The translations under genes were made by a program, and so were the position numbers. Of a stretch of 15,515 bases of DNA, positions 7,118 to 14,994 are shown piece by piece. This DNA comes from Bacteroidota bacterium. Its GTDB lineage: Bacteria; Bacteroidota; Bacteroidia; Bacteroidales; Bacteroidaceae. Positions within the stretch are counted from its first letter, which is position 1, and every line of letters starts with the position of its first letter. The stretch spans positions 1 to 15,515 of the forward strand of contig JAEZKJ010000150.1 of the NCBI GenBank assembly GCA_023415545.1. Reading direction: 5' to 3'. Below the pieces are notes generated by a model. It was not told the origin of the DNA, made no database searches, and worked only from the letters and a program-made list of their open reading frames with translations.

Positions 7118-9001
7118 ATGAAAAAATATAAATTATTATTATCATCTCTTCTATTGGCCGGTGCAATGATTACTACTACCGGCTGTAGAGATGAATTTGC
7201 AGAGACCAACTCAATGAAAGATGCGGTCACTACAGGTGAGCCTACTTACCTGTTTGCGCAAGCGGTTCTAGAACTAGAGCCATACAGCTACCAATATTGG
7301 TTCTTTAATGCTGTAGATTTTTATAACTGTACACAAATGAGTGTACCAACAGGTAGTACTACAGAGTCGGTTATTGAAGGTTCTTCTCAACAGGGTTACA
7401 GATGCATTGATATTTTGAAATATCTTAACTCAGTGAAATATGAGCGTTCATTAATGGATGCTACTACTAGTGCCAGCTTTGAAAATGTTGAGGCTGCTCT
7501 AAATGTACTTGCTATCTATATGGGTATCTACGATTCAGATTTCTGTGGCGATATACCATATACACAAGCAGCAATGGGCCATCTTAATGGTACTTTAACT
7601 CCAAAATATGATCATGTTGAGGACCTTTATACTCTATGGCTATCTCAGTTGGATGCAGCTATCAACTCTTTCACAACTGCAACTAACCAAACAGCTTTAG
7701 GTAAACAAGATATTATTTACAAAGGCGATTGGAATAAGTGGGCCAAGCTTGCAAACTCTATCAAGCTTAAAATTGCTGCACGTCTTATTTCACAAAATTT
7801 CGACTTGGCAAAATCTATAGCAGCTGAAGTTGTTGCTGCTCCATGTGGTGTACTTGATGGAGTTAACGACGACATGTTGTTCCATAAAGCTGACACACAT
7901 ACTGATCAAAGTGACTATGTATATCACTGGGATAATACAGTGTTGACAGGTACAGCTCCTGCAAAAAATGTTGTTGATTTCCTTATCAAAAATCAAGACC
8001 CTCGTGTACGTTTCTTCTATACAAAGAATAACTGGAACTCAAAAATTGTTGATATCTTCTTAGCTGCAGATCGTAAAGATGATATTCCTGCATATATCCT
8101 TGACAATATGGAGACTAAAATTGTTGATGGTAAAGAGGTATTCAGAAACTGGACAGGTTTAGGTGAACCATGGGTTCGCTACTATGGTTTGCCAGATACA
8201 TTCAATGCTCATGTTGATGTTGCAAATTATGGTGACTGGTTCGATTATACTAACCAATGTAAATTTGACGCCAACCATACATACCGTCCATACTCAATGT
8301 TCCAAGGTGAATTGTTGAGAGGTAGAGTAGATTTCACTCTTCCTGTTGCTCCTAAAGGTCCGGTTATTGAAGATACAAATGATAACCCTTGGTATGGTAT
8401 CTATTTAACAACAGCTGAGGTAAATCTATATCTAGCAGAGTTTGCTCTTTATGGTGCTGAAGGATTACAAGATGCTTCTGTATATTTCAAAAAAGCTGTT
8501 GAAGCTTCTGTAAAAGAGTATGACAGATTATGTGCTCTAAATAAAGTTCCATATTACGGAACAAACTATGGATATGATGAACATGAAGAGGTTATTGATT
8601 TGAAAGCAGGTGAAGTTGAAAAACTTCTTACTCAAGCTGATTATCAGCTAACAGGAAATAAAGCTGATGATTTGGAAAAAGTTTATCTACAACAGCTACT
8701 TCACTTTACTCTTCAGCCACACGAACAGTTTGTAACAGGTCGTCGTTCAGGTTGTCCTAAGTTCGGTTCTAAACTGATTGCACGTACTGATTACTCGGAA
8801 CATCAGATGCCGGCTGAATACTACCCACGTCGTACATCAGTTACTGCGCCGTTGAAGACTGACTTGATGTATCAAATCAAAGTTGATGCATACGAGTATC
8901 AAGGCTTCTCAACAACTCCAGGTAAGGGAATCCTAAATGCTGAACGTGTATGGCAAGATAAGGGAGCTCCTCAATGGGGTGAAGGTCCAATATTGAAATA
9001 A
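7118..9001 (+). CDS. SusD/RagB-family nutrient-binding outer-membrane lipoprotein
   Basis: Substrate-binding lid lipoprotein partner of the SusC-like channel just upstream. Residues 1-23 are a lipoprotein signal peptide (MKKYKLLLSSLLLAGA, then TTTGC with the lipid Cys at 23); CRDEF after the cleavage site carries acidic residues, consistent with surface exposure. The helical body has the features of the SusD-like_2 type: an early TGEPTYLFAQAVLELEP segment, an alanine-rich TPR-like stretch with WNKWAKLANSIKLKIAARL, a WYGIYLTTAEVNLYLAEFAL helix, and near the C terminus LQPHEQFVTGRRSG (RR at 542-543) followed by CPKFGS. Its length of 627 aa is at the upper end for the group. No CAZyme, peptidase or regulator adjoins the pair, so I do not assign a glycan. 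Transcription stops at the hairpin at 9059. Confidence 0.92.
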   Translation: MKKYKLLLSSLLLAGAMITTTGCRDEFAETNSMKDAVTTGEPTYLFAQAVLELEPYSYQYWFFNAVDFYNCTQMSVPTGSTTESVIEGSSQQGYRCIDILKYLNSVKYERSLMDATTSASFENVEAALNVLAIYMGIYDSDFCGDIPYTQAAMGHLNGTLTPKYDHVEDLYTLWLSQLDAAINSFTTATNQTALGKQDIIYKGDWNKWAKLANSIKLKIAARLISQNFDLAKSIAAEVVAAPCGVLDGVNDDMLFHKADTHTDQSDYVYHWDNTVLTGTAPAKNVVDFLIKNQDPRVRFFYTKNNWNSKIVDIFLAADRKDDIPAYILDNMETKIVDGKEVFRNWTGLGEPWVRYYGLPDTFNAHVDVANYGDWFDYTNQCKFDANHTYRPYSMFQGELLRGRVDFTLPVAPKGPVIEDTNDNPWYGIYLTTAEVNLYLAEFALYGAEGLQDASVYFKKAVEASVKEYDRLCALNKVPYYGTNYGYDEHEEVIDLKAGEVEKLLTQADYQLTGNKADDLEKVYLQQLLHFTLQPHEQFVTGRRSGCPKFGSKLIARTDYSEHQMPAEYYPRRTSVTAPLKTDLMYQIKVDAYEYQGFSTTPGKGILNAERVWQDKGAPQWGEGPILK

Positions 9002-9058
9002 ACCCAGCTTTAACTATAGCTCTAATGTTTTTCTAAATTAGAGTAGTTTTTAAGTGAT

Positions 9059-9090
9059 AGTCCTGTCAGCAAAACTGGCAGGACTTTTTT
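9059..9090 (+). terminator. Intrinsic terminator after susD
   Basis: AGTCCTGTCAG (9059-9069) pairs with CTGGCAGGACT (9075-9085) with one G-T wobble, loop CAAAA, then a run of six T. It lies 57 bases after the susD stop, in the 106-bp gap between the convergent susD and the minus-strand VIT gene. On the minus strand no T run follows the stem. A weaker 7-bp hairpin (CTCTAAT 9020-9026 with ATTAGAG 9037-9043) sits just before it. Confidence 0.85.
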
Positions 9091-9107
9091 ATTATATAAA
9101 TGCTTTG

Positions 9108-9980
9108 TTATGCGTCGATACCTGTTATAGATTTCAAGGCAAAACCAATAAGGAAACTCACTAAGGCTACCGAGAAACTTAAAATAGCCATTTCGGCAAA
9201 CCTATGTTTAAAACTTTCACTCTTGGCTACGGCATAATAGTAGTTGAATAGAGCAATAATAATAAGTGCAATCATCAGCATTAATATTAAAGCTATAATC
9301 ACATTGTTGAAAATAATAAATGGTAGAACGAGCAGACAAACAGTAAAAATATATGCTATACCTGTATATATAGATGCTTTAATAGGATGTTTTTTGCTAC
9401 TTTTTTCAGCTTTAGTCGACAGATATTCCGATGATGCCATTGATAATGCAGCAGCTATTCCTGTTATACTACCTGTAAGAGCGATAAGTGAAGAGTTATT
9501 TAGTGCCAAAGTAAAACCTGCTAACGCACCGGTGAATTCAACTAACGCATCATTTAGGCCGAGAATTATTGAACCCATATATTCCAATCTGTTTTCATCG
9601 ATCATGCTGATAAGTTTGTTTTCGTGCTCTCTCTCTTCCTCTTTTATTCGCATCAAATCTTCATTATCTTTAAACATCGAATAAAATTTTTGAGCGTCTT
9701 CCTCTTTTCCCTCCATCTGTTTTACAACAAATGTTATTCCAAGGATTTTAGAAAGTAATGCCACTCTTCTCACTCTCCACATATTAGGCTTTACATCAAC
9801 ACCAGTATACTTTTTTAATATTGAAGAATGTATTGCTTCCTCTCTAGATAAAGACAAAAAAATCTCCCTATTTTCAGGGTTCTTTTCAATATCAGCAAGA
9901 GTTTGGTAAACTAAACTTTCAGTAATCTCTTCCCTTTGTTCAGTTATAAGGTTTTTAATATTTTCATTAGTATAGTCCAT
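9108..9980 (-). CDS. Rubrerythrin-like / VIT1 fusion, probable iron (Mn) transporter
   Basis: Membrane transporter with a ferritin-like cytoplasmic domain, of the type known as MbfA or Er-VIT1. Characterised relatives in Agrobacterium and Bradyrhizobium export iron. I start at the ATG at 9980 (290 aa); an in-frame TTG three codons earlier lacks support. Residues 1 to about 130 are a helical di-iron domain with two ExxH motifs, E48-AI-H51 and E116-RE-H119, plus further Glu residues near 21 and 90-94 as ligand candidates. Residues about 135-290 form the VIT domain: GLNDALVEFTGALAG at 141 marks the first membrane helix, and four more hydrophobic helices follow, five in all. A terminator (10030-10069) separates it from the upstream oxidoreductase gene, so it probably has its own promoter; TACATTTA (plus 10011-10018) is one base from the -7 consensus. 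I see no clear Fur-type operator. Direction and metal are inferred. Confidence 0.88.
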   Translation of the reverse strand: MDYTNENIKNLITEQREEITESLVYQTLADIEKNPENREIFLSLSREEAIHSSILKKYTGVDVKPNMWRVRRVALLSKILGITFVVKQMEGKEEDAQKFYSMFKDNEDLMRIKEEEREHENKLISMIDENRLEYMGSIILGLNDALVEFTGALAGFTLALNNSSLIALTGSITGIAAALSMASSEYLSTKAEKSSKKHPIKASIYTGIAYIFTVCLLVLPFIIFNNVIIALILMLMIALIIIALFNYYYAVAKSESFKHRFAEMAILSFSVALVSFLIGFALKSITGIDA

Positions 9981-10029
9981 GGTATACAAGCTTTTATATT
10001 AATAACTTTTTAAATGTACAAAAGTTTTT

Positions 10030-10069
10030 AAAAAAAGAGGTGATGATCCTTAAAAAAGATCATCACCTC
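10030..10069 (-). terminator. Intrinsic terminator of the pyruvate:ferredoxin oxidoreductase gene
   Basis: A perfect 12-bp stem (GAGGTGATGATC at 10037-10048, GATCATCACCTC at 10058-10069) with a 9-base loop. Read on the minus strand it is followed by seven T (complement of the A run 10030-10036). It begins 26 bases after the oxidoreductase stop. On the + strand no T tract follows, so it acts in one direction. Confidence 0.9.
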
Positions 10070-10095
10070 AAATATATAGAATTGTTGTAAACTAA

Positions 10096-13000
10096 TTATT
10101 TACTCCAGTCCATGTTTGCCATACGTTGGTATGAAGCGTAACGTTTTTTAGCCATATCTTCACAAGCATCGAATAGAGCTTGAGCTTCTATTGGATACTG
10201 TTTAGCAACAGCTGCGAAACGAACTTCGCCTTTAAGGAATCCTTGGAACTCATCCCAGTTTGGCTCTTTAGAATCGAGTGTAAATGGATTTTTACCCTCT
10301 TCTTCCAAAAGTGGATTGTATCTCCATAAATGCCAATATCCACATTCAACAGCTTTAGCCTCTTCAGCTTGAGATTTACCCATACCTGATTTAAGACCGT
10401 GGCTGATACATGGAGCATAAGCAATAATCAAAGATGGTCCAGGATAAGCTTCAGCTTCGCGGATAGCTTTAAGAGTTTGTGCTTGGTCAGCACCCATAGC
10501 TATCTGTGCAACATATACATATCCATAAGTAGTAGCAATCATACCAAGGTCTTTCTTGCGAACTCTCTTACCTGAAGCAGCAAACTTAGCGATAGCTCCT
10601 AGAGGAGTAGCTTTAGATGACTGACCACCTGTATTTGAGTAAACTTCAGTATCAAGAACCATGATGTTTACATCTTCACCCGAAGCAATAACATGGTCAA
10701 GACCACCATAACCGATATCGTATGAAGCACCGTCACCACCAATAATCCATTGACTTCTCTTGATTAAGTAATCTTTGAATTCAGCAATCTTAGCGCAAGT
10801 TTCGCAGTTATCTTTTGCTGCTTCAACCAAAGGAATGATTTTTTCAGCAGCAGCTCTGCTCTTGTCAGCATCATCTTTGCCATCCAACCACTCTTGGAAT
10901 GCTTCTTTATATTCTGCCGAGCAAGTGTTAGATACTAAAGCTGTTTTCATTGCATCTTCAAGACGTTCACGAATCTTCTTGTTAGCCAACTGCATACCAA
11001 GACCGAATTCGCAGAAATCTTCGAATAGTGAGTTAGCCCATGCTGGACCTTCACCTTTCTCGTTCTTAGTATATGGAGTAGATGGAACAGAACCTGAATA
11101 GATAGAAGAACATCCTGTTGCATTAGCTACCATTTCACGGTCACCGAATAACTGAGTTATTAGCTTAACGTATGGAGTCTCACCACAACCTGAACAAGCA
11201 CCCGAGAACTCGAACAATGGAGTAGCGAACTGTGAATTCTTAACGTTTGCTTTAACATCTACAAGATGCTGTTTAGACTTAACGTTTTCAACACAGTAAT
11301 CCCAGTTTTCAGCTTCAGATAACTGAGTTTCAAGAGGCTTCATAGTCAAAGCTTTTCCACCTTTCTTAGGGTTACCTGGACAAACGTCAGCACAGTTACC
11401 ACAACCAAGACAGTCAAGAACATCAACCTGAATACGGAAAGTCATATCAGCGAATTGTTTACCTACTGCTTTTAAAGATGTGAATTTAGCATCTTTCTGT
11501 TCCTCAAGATCAAGAACGAATGGACGAATTGAAGCGTGAGGACATACATAAGCACATTTATTACACTGAATACAGTTCTCTGAATCCCACTCTGGAACAA
11601 ATGGAGCAACACCACGTTTTTCGTAAGCAGCAGTTCCTTGGTACCATGTACCATCTTCAATGCCTTTGAATGCTGAAACCTTAAGAAGGTCACCATTTTG
11701 TGCGTTAATAGGACGAACTACTTCGTTGATGAATGCTGGATCATTGTTAACAGGAGCAGCATCAGCAGGAAGGTTAGACCATGCTGGATCGATAGTAAGT
11801 TTTTTGTATTCATTACCACGATCTACTGCAGCGTAGTTCTTGTTTACTATATCTTCACCCTTCTTACCGTATGATTTAACGATGAATTTCTTCATCTGCT
11901 CAACAGCCAATTCTACAGGTATAACTTCAGTAATACGGAAGAATGCACTTTGAAGAATAGTGTTAGTACGGTTACCAAGACCAATTTCTTGGGCAATCTT
12001 AGTAGCATTGATATAGTAAACTGTTATATTGTTATCAGCAAAGTATTTCTTAACATTGTTAGAAAGGTTCTTAGCCAATTCCTCTTCATTCCAAATAGTA
12101 TTTAATAGGAATGTACCATTCTTGCGAAGACCACGAGTAACATCGTACATGTTTAGGTAAGCTTGTACGTGACATGCTACGAAGTTAGGAGTATTTACAA
12201 GATATGTAGAGTGGATAGGAGTGTCACCGAAACGTAGGTGAGAGCATGTGAAACCACCCGACTTTTTAGAGTCGTATGAGAAGTATGCTTGGCAATATTT
12301 ATTTGTGTTATCACCAATTATCTTAACCGAGTTTTTGTTTGCACCTACTGTACCGTCAGCACCAAGTCCGTAGAATTTAGCCTCGAAAAGTGAGTCACCA
12401 CCCATAGCAATCTCTTCACCTTGTGGTAGAGATGTATATGTTACATCATCAACTATACCAATAGTGAATCCATTCTTAGGCATGTTTAGACTTAAGTTTT
12501 CGTAAACAGCAATAATCTGTGCTGGTGTTGTATCTTTAGAACCAAGACCATAGCGACCACCTACGATAACAGGAGCATTTTCTTTACCATAGAAGCAATC
12601 TTTAACATCAAGGTAAAGTGGTTCTCCGTTAGCACCAGGTTCTTTAGTACGATCAAGAACAGCAATACGTTTAGCTGTCTTAGGTACAGCAGCAAGGAAG
12701 TGTTTAGCAGAGAATGGACGATACAAACGTACAGAAACCATACCAACTTTTTCACCCTTAGCATTTAAGTAATCTATTGTTTCACGGATAGCTTCAGTTA
12801 CAGAACCCATAGCGATGATTACGCGATCAGCATCTTCAGCACCATAGTAGTCGAACAAATTATATTTACGACCTGTAATTTTTGTTATCTCTTTCATGTA
12901 CTCCTCAACGATAGCTGGTACAGCTTCGTAATATGGATTACATGATTCTCTGTGTTGGAAGAAAACATCTGGGTTTTCAGCCATACCACGTGCAACAGGT

Positions 13001-13641
13001 TTGTTAGGACTTAGCGCACGTTCACGGAACTCAGCCAAAGCTTGCTTGTCGATAAGTGGAGCAAGATCTTCGTTTTCAAGTTTTTCAATTTTTTGTATTT
13101 CGTGAGAAGTACGGAAACCATCAAAGAAGTTAACAAATGGAACTCTTGATTTAAGAGTTGCTAAATGAGCAACACCGGCAAGGTCCATAACCTCCTGTAC
13201 AGAACCCTCGCATAACATTGCAAAACCTGTTTGACGTGCCGACATCACATCCTGGTGATCACCAAAGATACATAGAGCATGTGATGCAAGAGTACGAGCA
13301 GAAACATGGAAAACGCAAGGAAGCAATTCACCTGCAATTTTATACATATTTGGGATCATCAAAAGAAGTCCCTGAGAAGCTGTGTAAGTCGATGTTAACG
13401 CACCAGCCTGAAGTGAACCATGTACAGCACCTGCTGCACCACCTTCTGACTGCATCTCTTGAACTAAAACTGTTTCGCCAAAGATGTTTTTACGACCTGC
13501 CGCTGCCCATTCATCTACATGTTCAGCCATTGTAGATGATGGTGTGATAGGATAGATTGCTGCTACCTCTGTGAACATATATGATATATGTGCAGCAGCT
13601 TCATTTCCATCACAAGTGATGAATTTTTTCTGTTTAGTCAT
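10096..13641 (-). CDS. nifJ: Pyruvate:ferredoxin (flavodoxin) oxidoreductase, single chain
   Basis: Cytoplasmic enzyme that oxidises pyruvate with CoA to acetyl-CoA and CO2, passing electrons to ferredoxin or flavodoxin; central to anaerobic metabolism. The 1181 residues carry every fused domain of the homodimeric type. The N-terminal pyruvate-binding part has YPITPSS (T33), E66 and R116, matching the substrate and thiamine contacts known from the Desulfovibrio africanus enzyme. The CoA-binding and gamma parts follow to about 600. Two [4Fe-4S] motifs lie at C690-C693-C696-C700 and C744-C747-C750-C754, both CxxCxxCxxxCP. The proximal cluster ligands are C816, C819, C844 and C1078 (in YAPCISHG). 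The thiamine diphosphate motif runs from GDGA (969-972) to SNTGGQ (N1003). No key residue is missing. The ATG at 13641 is the natural start. The ATPase gene ends 35 bp upstream on the same strand. I found no convincing promoter in the gap; a small inverted repeat TTATTA-GG-TAATAA (13652-13665) lies just before the start. Confidence 0.97.
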   Translation of the reverse strand: MTKQKKFITCDGNEAAAHISYMFTEVAAIYPITPSSTMAEHVDEWAAAGRKNIFGETVLVQEMQSEGGAAGAVHGSLQAGALTSTYTASQGLLLMIPNMYKIAGELLPCVFHVSARTLASHALCIFGDHQDVMSARQTGFAMLCEGSVQEVMDLAGVAHLATLKSRVPFVNFFDGFRTSHEIQKIEKLENEDLAPLIDKQALAEFRERALSPNKPVARGMAENPDVFFQHRESCNPYYEAVPAIVEEYMKEITKITGRKYNLFDYYGAEDADRVIIAMGSVTEAIRETIDYLNAKGEKVGMVSVRLYRPFSAKHFLAAVPKTAKRIAVLDRTKEPGANGEPLYLDVKDCFYGKENAPVIVGGRYGLGSKDTTPAQIIAVYENLSLNMPKNGFTIGIVDDVTYTSLPQGEEIAMGGDSLFEAKFYGLGADGTVGANKNSVKIIGDNTNKYCQAYFSYDSKKSGGFTCSHLRFGDTPIHSTYLVNTPNFVACHVQAYLNMYDVTRGLRKNGTFLLNTIWNEEELAKNLSNNVKKYFADNNITVYYINATKIAQEIGLGNRTNTILQSAFFRITEVIPVELAVEQMKKFIVKSYGKKGEDIVNKNYAAVDRGNEYKKLTIDPAWSNLPADAAPVNNDPAFINEVVRPINAQNGDLLKVSAFKGIEDGTWYQGTAAYEKRGVAPFVPEWDSENCIQCNKCAYVCPHASIRPFVLDLEEQKDAKFTSLKAVGKQFADMTFRIQVDVLDCLGCGNCADVCPGNPKKGGKALTMKPLETQLSEAENWDYCVENVKSKQHLVDVKANVKNSQFATPLFEFSGACSGCGETPYVKLITQLFGDREMVANATGCSSIYSGSVPSTPYTKNEKGEGPAWANSLFEDFCEFGLGMQLANKKIRERLEDAMKTALVSNTCSAEYKEAFQEWLDGKDDADKSRAAAEKIIPLVEAAKDNCETCAKIAEFKDYLIKRSQWIIGGDGASYDIGYGGLDHVIASGEDVNIMVLDTEVYSNTGGQSSKATPLGAIAKFAASGKRVRKKDLGMIATTYGYVYVAQIAMGADQAQTLKAIREAEAYPGPSLIIAYAPCISHGLKSGMGKSQAEEAKAVECGYWHLWRYNPLLEEEGKNPFTLDSKEPNWDEFQGFLKGEVRFAAVAKQYPIEAQALFDACEDMAKKRYASYQRMANMDWSK

Positions 13642-13676
13642 AAATTACTAATTATTAGGTAATAAATATTTCAATT

Positions 13677-14855
13677 TTAATATAAAAATCCAAACAACCA
13701 TAAAGGTATTTGGTTCTCACGTCCAACTTTCAAATTGTTCATGGCATAATATACATTAGGATTATTCTTGAACTTGCATCCTTCAGCACATACCCTAAAA
13801 TTATAATCTTTATCTACTCTAAATGTTGTCCCTTTATCGCCTTTAAAAAGTTTATGGTCTTTATATAGTGTATTCATAAAGAATGTATCTATTAAAGATT
13901 GCTCATTGGCACGAACAGGATGAATAGAATATATTAAATTTGTATTATGCAACATCAATTTTGCTGGTTTCTTAGGAAATTCCTCTCCATAAGGATAAAC
14001 CATATTTATAAGCCTTGCATCGGCAAGATATTTAATATAGTTCATCACTGTTGCTCTGGAAGTCTGGATTTCATTAGCTAGCTGACTTACATTTGGAGCA
14101 GAGGGACCATCGATAGCTATCAAATATAGTAATCTTTTTATCTTAGAAAGATATTTGAGTTCTATTTGTTTGATAAGAAGTATATCAACTTCAACCATCA
14201 TGTTCATTGTCTTCAAAAGATTCTCCGAGAAATTCCTCTTCTCTAAGTAAAATGGATAGAATCCATGGTGGATATAATCTTTAAAATATTCAAGAGGATT
14301 TACCTTTTTAAGTATCTCTTTTGAGATATTTTCATGATCGGAAATAATTTGATCGAGTGTATATGCTTTAAAATTAGTTCCTGTTTGAATATTTAAAAAT
14401 TCACGAAAAGAGAAGCCTCGTAAATAATATACTTTTACTATACCTCTAAGTTCTGGATTCTCCTCTTTTAGACGCATAACTGATGATCCTGTAAATACTA
14501 TCTTTAAATTTGGATAGTTATCATAACATCTTCTTAAATCCTCACTCCATTGTGGGTATTTAAAAACTTGGTCTATTAAAAGAACTTTTCCTCCACTTTT
14601 AACAAAATCACCCGCAAAATCAACTAATGAATGCTCAGAAAAATAGAAGTTGTTCATGTTTATATAGAGACATGAACGATCAGTGCCGAAATTCTCCTTT
14701 GCATATTGTAGCAAAAAAATAGTCTTTCCAACACCACGTGTTCCTTTTATGCCTATTAATCTGTCGGACCAATCAATTTCGTCCATGAGATCTCGGCGGC
14801 AAGGTGCATTTGTATGTTCTACCAGATAGCAGTGTGTTCTGTAAAAGGTTTCCAT
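13677..14855 (-). CDS. AAA_14/DUF4143-type ATPase with Walker B DQ
   Basis: Predicted cytoplasmic ATPase of the large, poorly understood AAA_14 plus DUF4143 group common in Bacteroidota. The start is the ATG at 14855 (392 aa), because a well-formed promoter lies at 14877-14907, downstream of an alternative TTG at 14906. Walker A is GTRGVGKT at 38-45. Walker B is KVLLIDQVFKYPQW with D95-Q96, whereas most family members have DE. A sensor-1-like IVFTGSS follows. Residues about 250-290 look like a winged helix-turn-helix (APNVSQLANEI, SRATVMNYIKYL, then ARLINMVYPYG), as usual for the group. The C terminus IPLWLFGFLY is also typical. Such genes are often scattered through genomes without a conserved neighbourhood, and their substrates are unknown. 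It is followed after 35 bp by the oxidoreductase gene with no terminator, so read-through into it is likely. Confidence 0.88.
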   Translation of the reverse strand: METFYRTHCYLVEHTNAPCRRDLMDEIDWSDRLIGIKGTRGVGKTIFLLQYAKENFGTDRSCLYINMNNFYFSEHSLVDFAGDFVKSGGKVLLIDQVFKYPQWSEDLRRCYDNYPNLKIVFTGSSVMRLKEENPELRGIVKVYYLRGFSFREFLNIQTGTNFKAYTLDQIISDHENISKEILKKVNPLEYFKDYIHHGFYPFYLEKRNFSENLLKTMNMMVEVDILLIKQIELKYLSKIKRLLYLIAIDGPSAPNVSQLANEIQTSRATVMNYIKYLADARLINMVYPYGEEFPKKPAKLMLHNTNLIYSIHPVRANEQSLIDTFFMNTLYKDHKLFKGDKGTTFRVDKDYNFRVCAEGCKFKNNPNVYYAMNNLKVGRENQIPLWLFGFLY

Positions 14856-14876
14856 ATTTTTATTTTTTATAAGCTG

Positions 14877-14907
14877 CAAATATAGTAATACAAATCTAAA
14901 TTGCAAA
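14877..14907 (-). promoter_or_regulatory. Consensus Bacteroidota promoter of the ATPase gene
   Basis: On the minus strand TTTG (plus 14904-14907), a 19-base spacer, then TATATTTG (plus 14877-14884): both elements and the spacing fit the primary sigma-factor consensus of the phylum. The start point would be near 14870, leaving a leader of about 15 bases before the ATG at 14855. This promoter decides the start codon of the ATPase. Confidence 0.8.
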
Positions 14908-14958
14908 GTAGAGATTGCAAAATATTATATTTCTTAAAATGTAAATAGATTATTGTTG

Positions 14959-14966
14959 TATCTTTA
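14959..14966 (+). promoter_or_regulatory. Possible -7 element of the right-edge gene
   Basis: TATCTTTA differs from TAnnTTTG only in the last base and lies 28 bases before the ATG at 14995. No clear -33 TTTG is present at the right distance. The 139-bp gap between the divergent ATPase and this gene must hold both promoters. Confidence 0.3.
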
Positions 14967-14994
14967 CACTTTGATAGATAATTATCGTTTTTTT

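Noticed and set aside
9020..9043. Second hairpin CTCTAAT/ATTAGAG after susD
   Set aside because: Only seven mostly A-T pairs with a 10-base loop; the stronger hairpin at 9059 explains termination.
9244..9684. 146-codon + strand open frame opposite the VIT gene
   Set aside because: It is antisense to a well-recognised membrane protein, and its hydrophobic look mirrors the membrane helices.
10775..11101. 108-codon + strand open frame inside the oxidoreductase gene
   Set aside because: It is antisense to conserved oxidoreductase sequence and has no independent start signal or motif.
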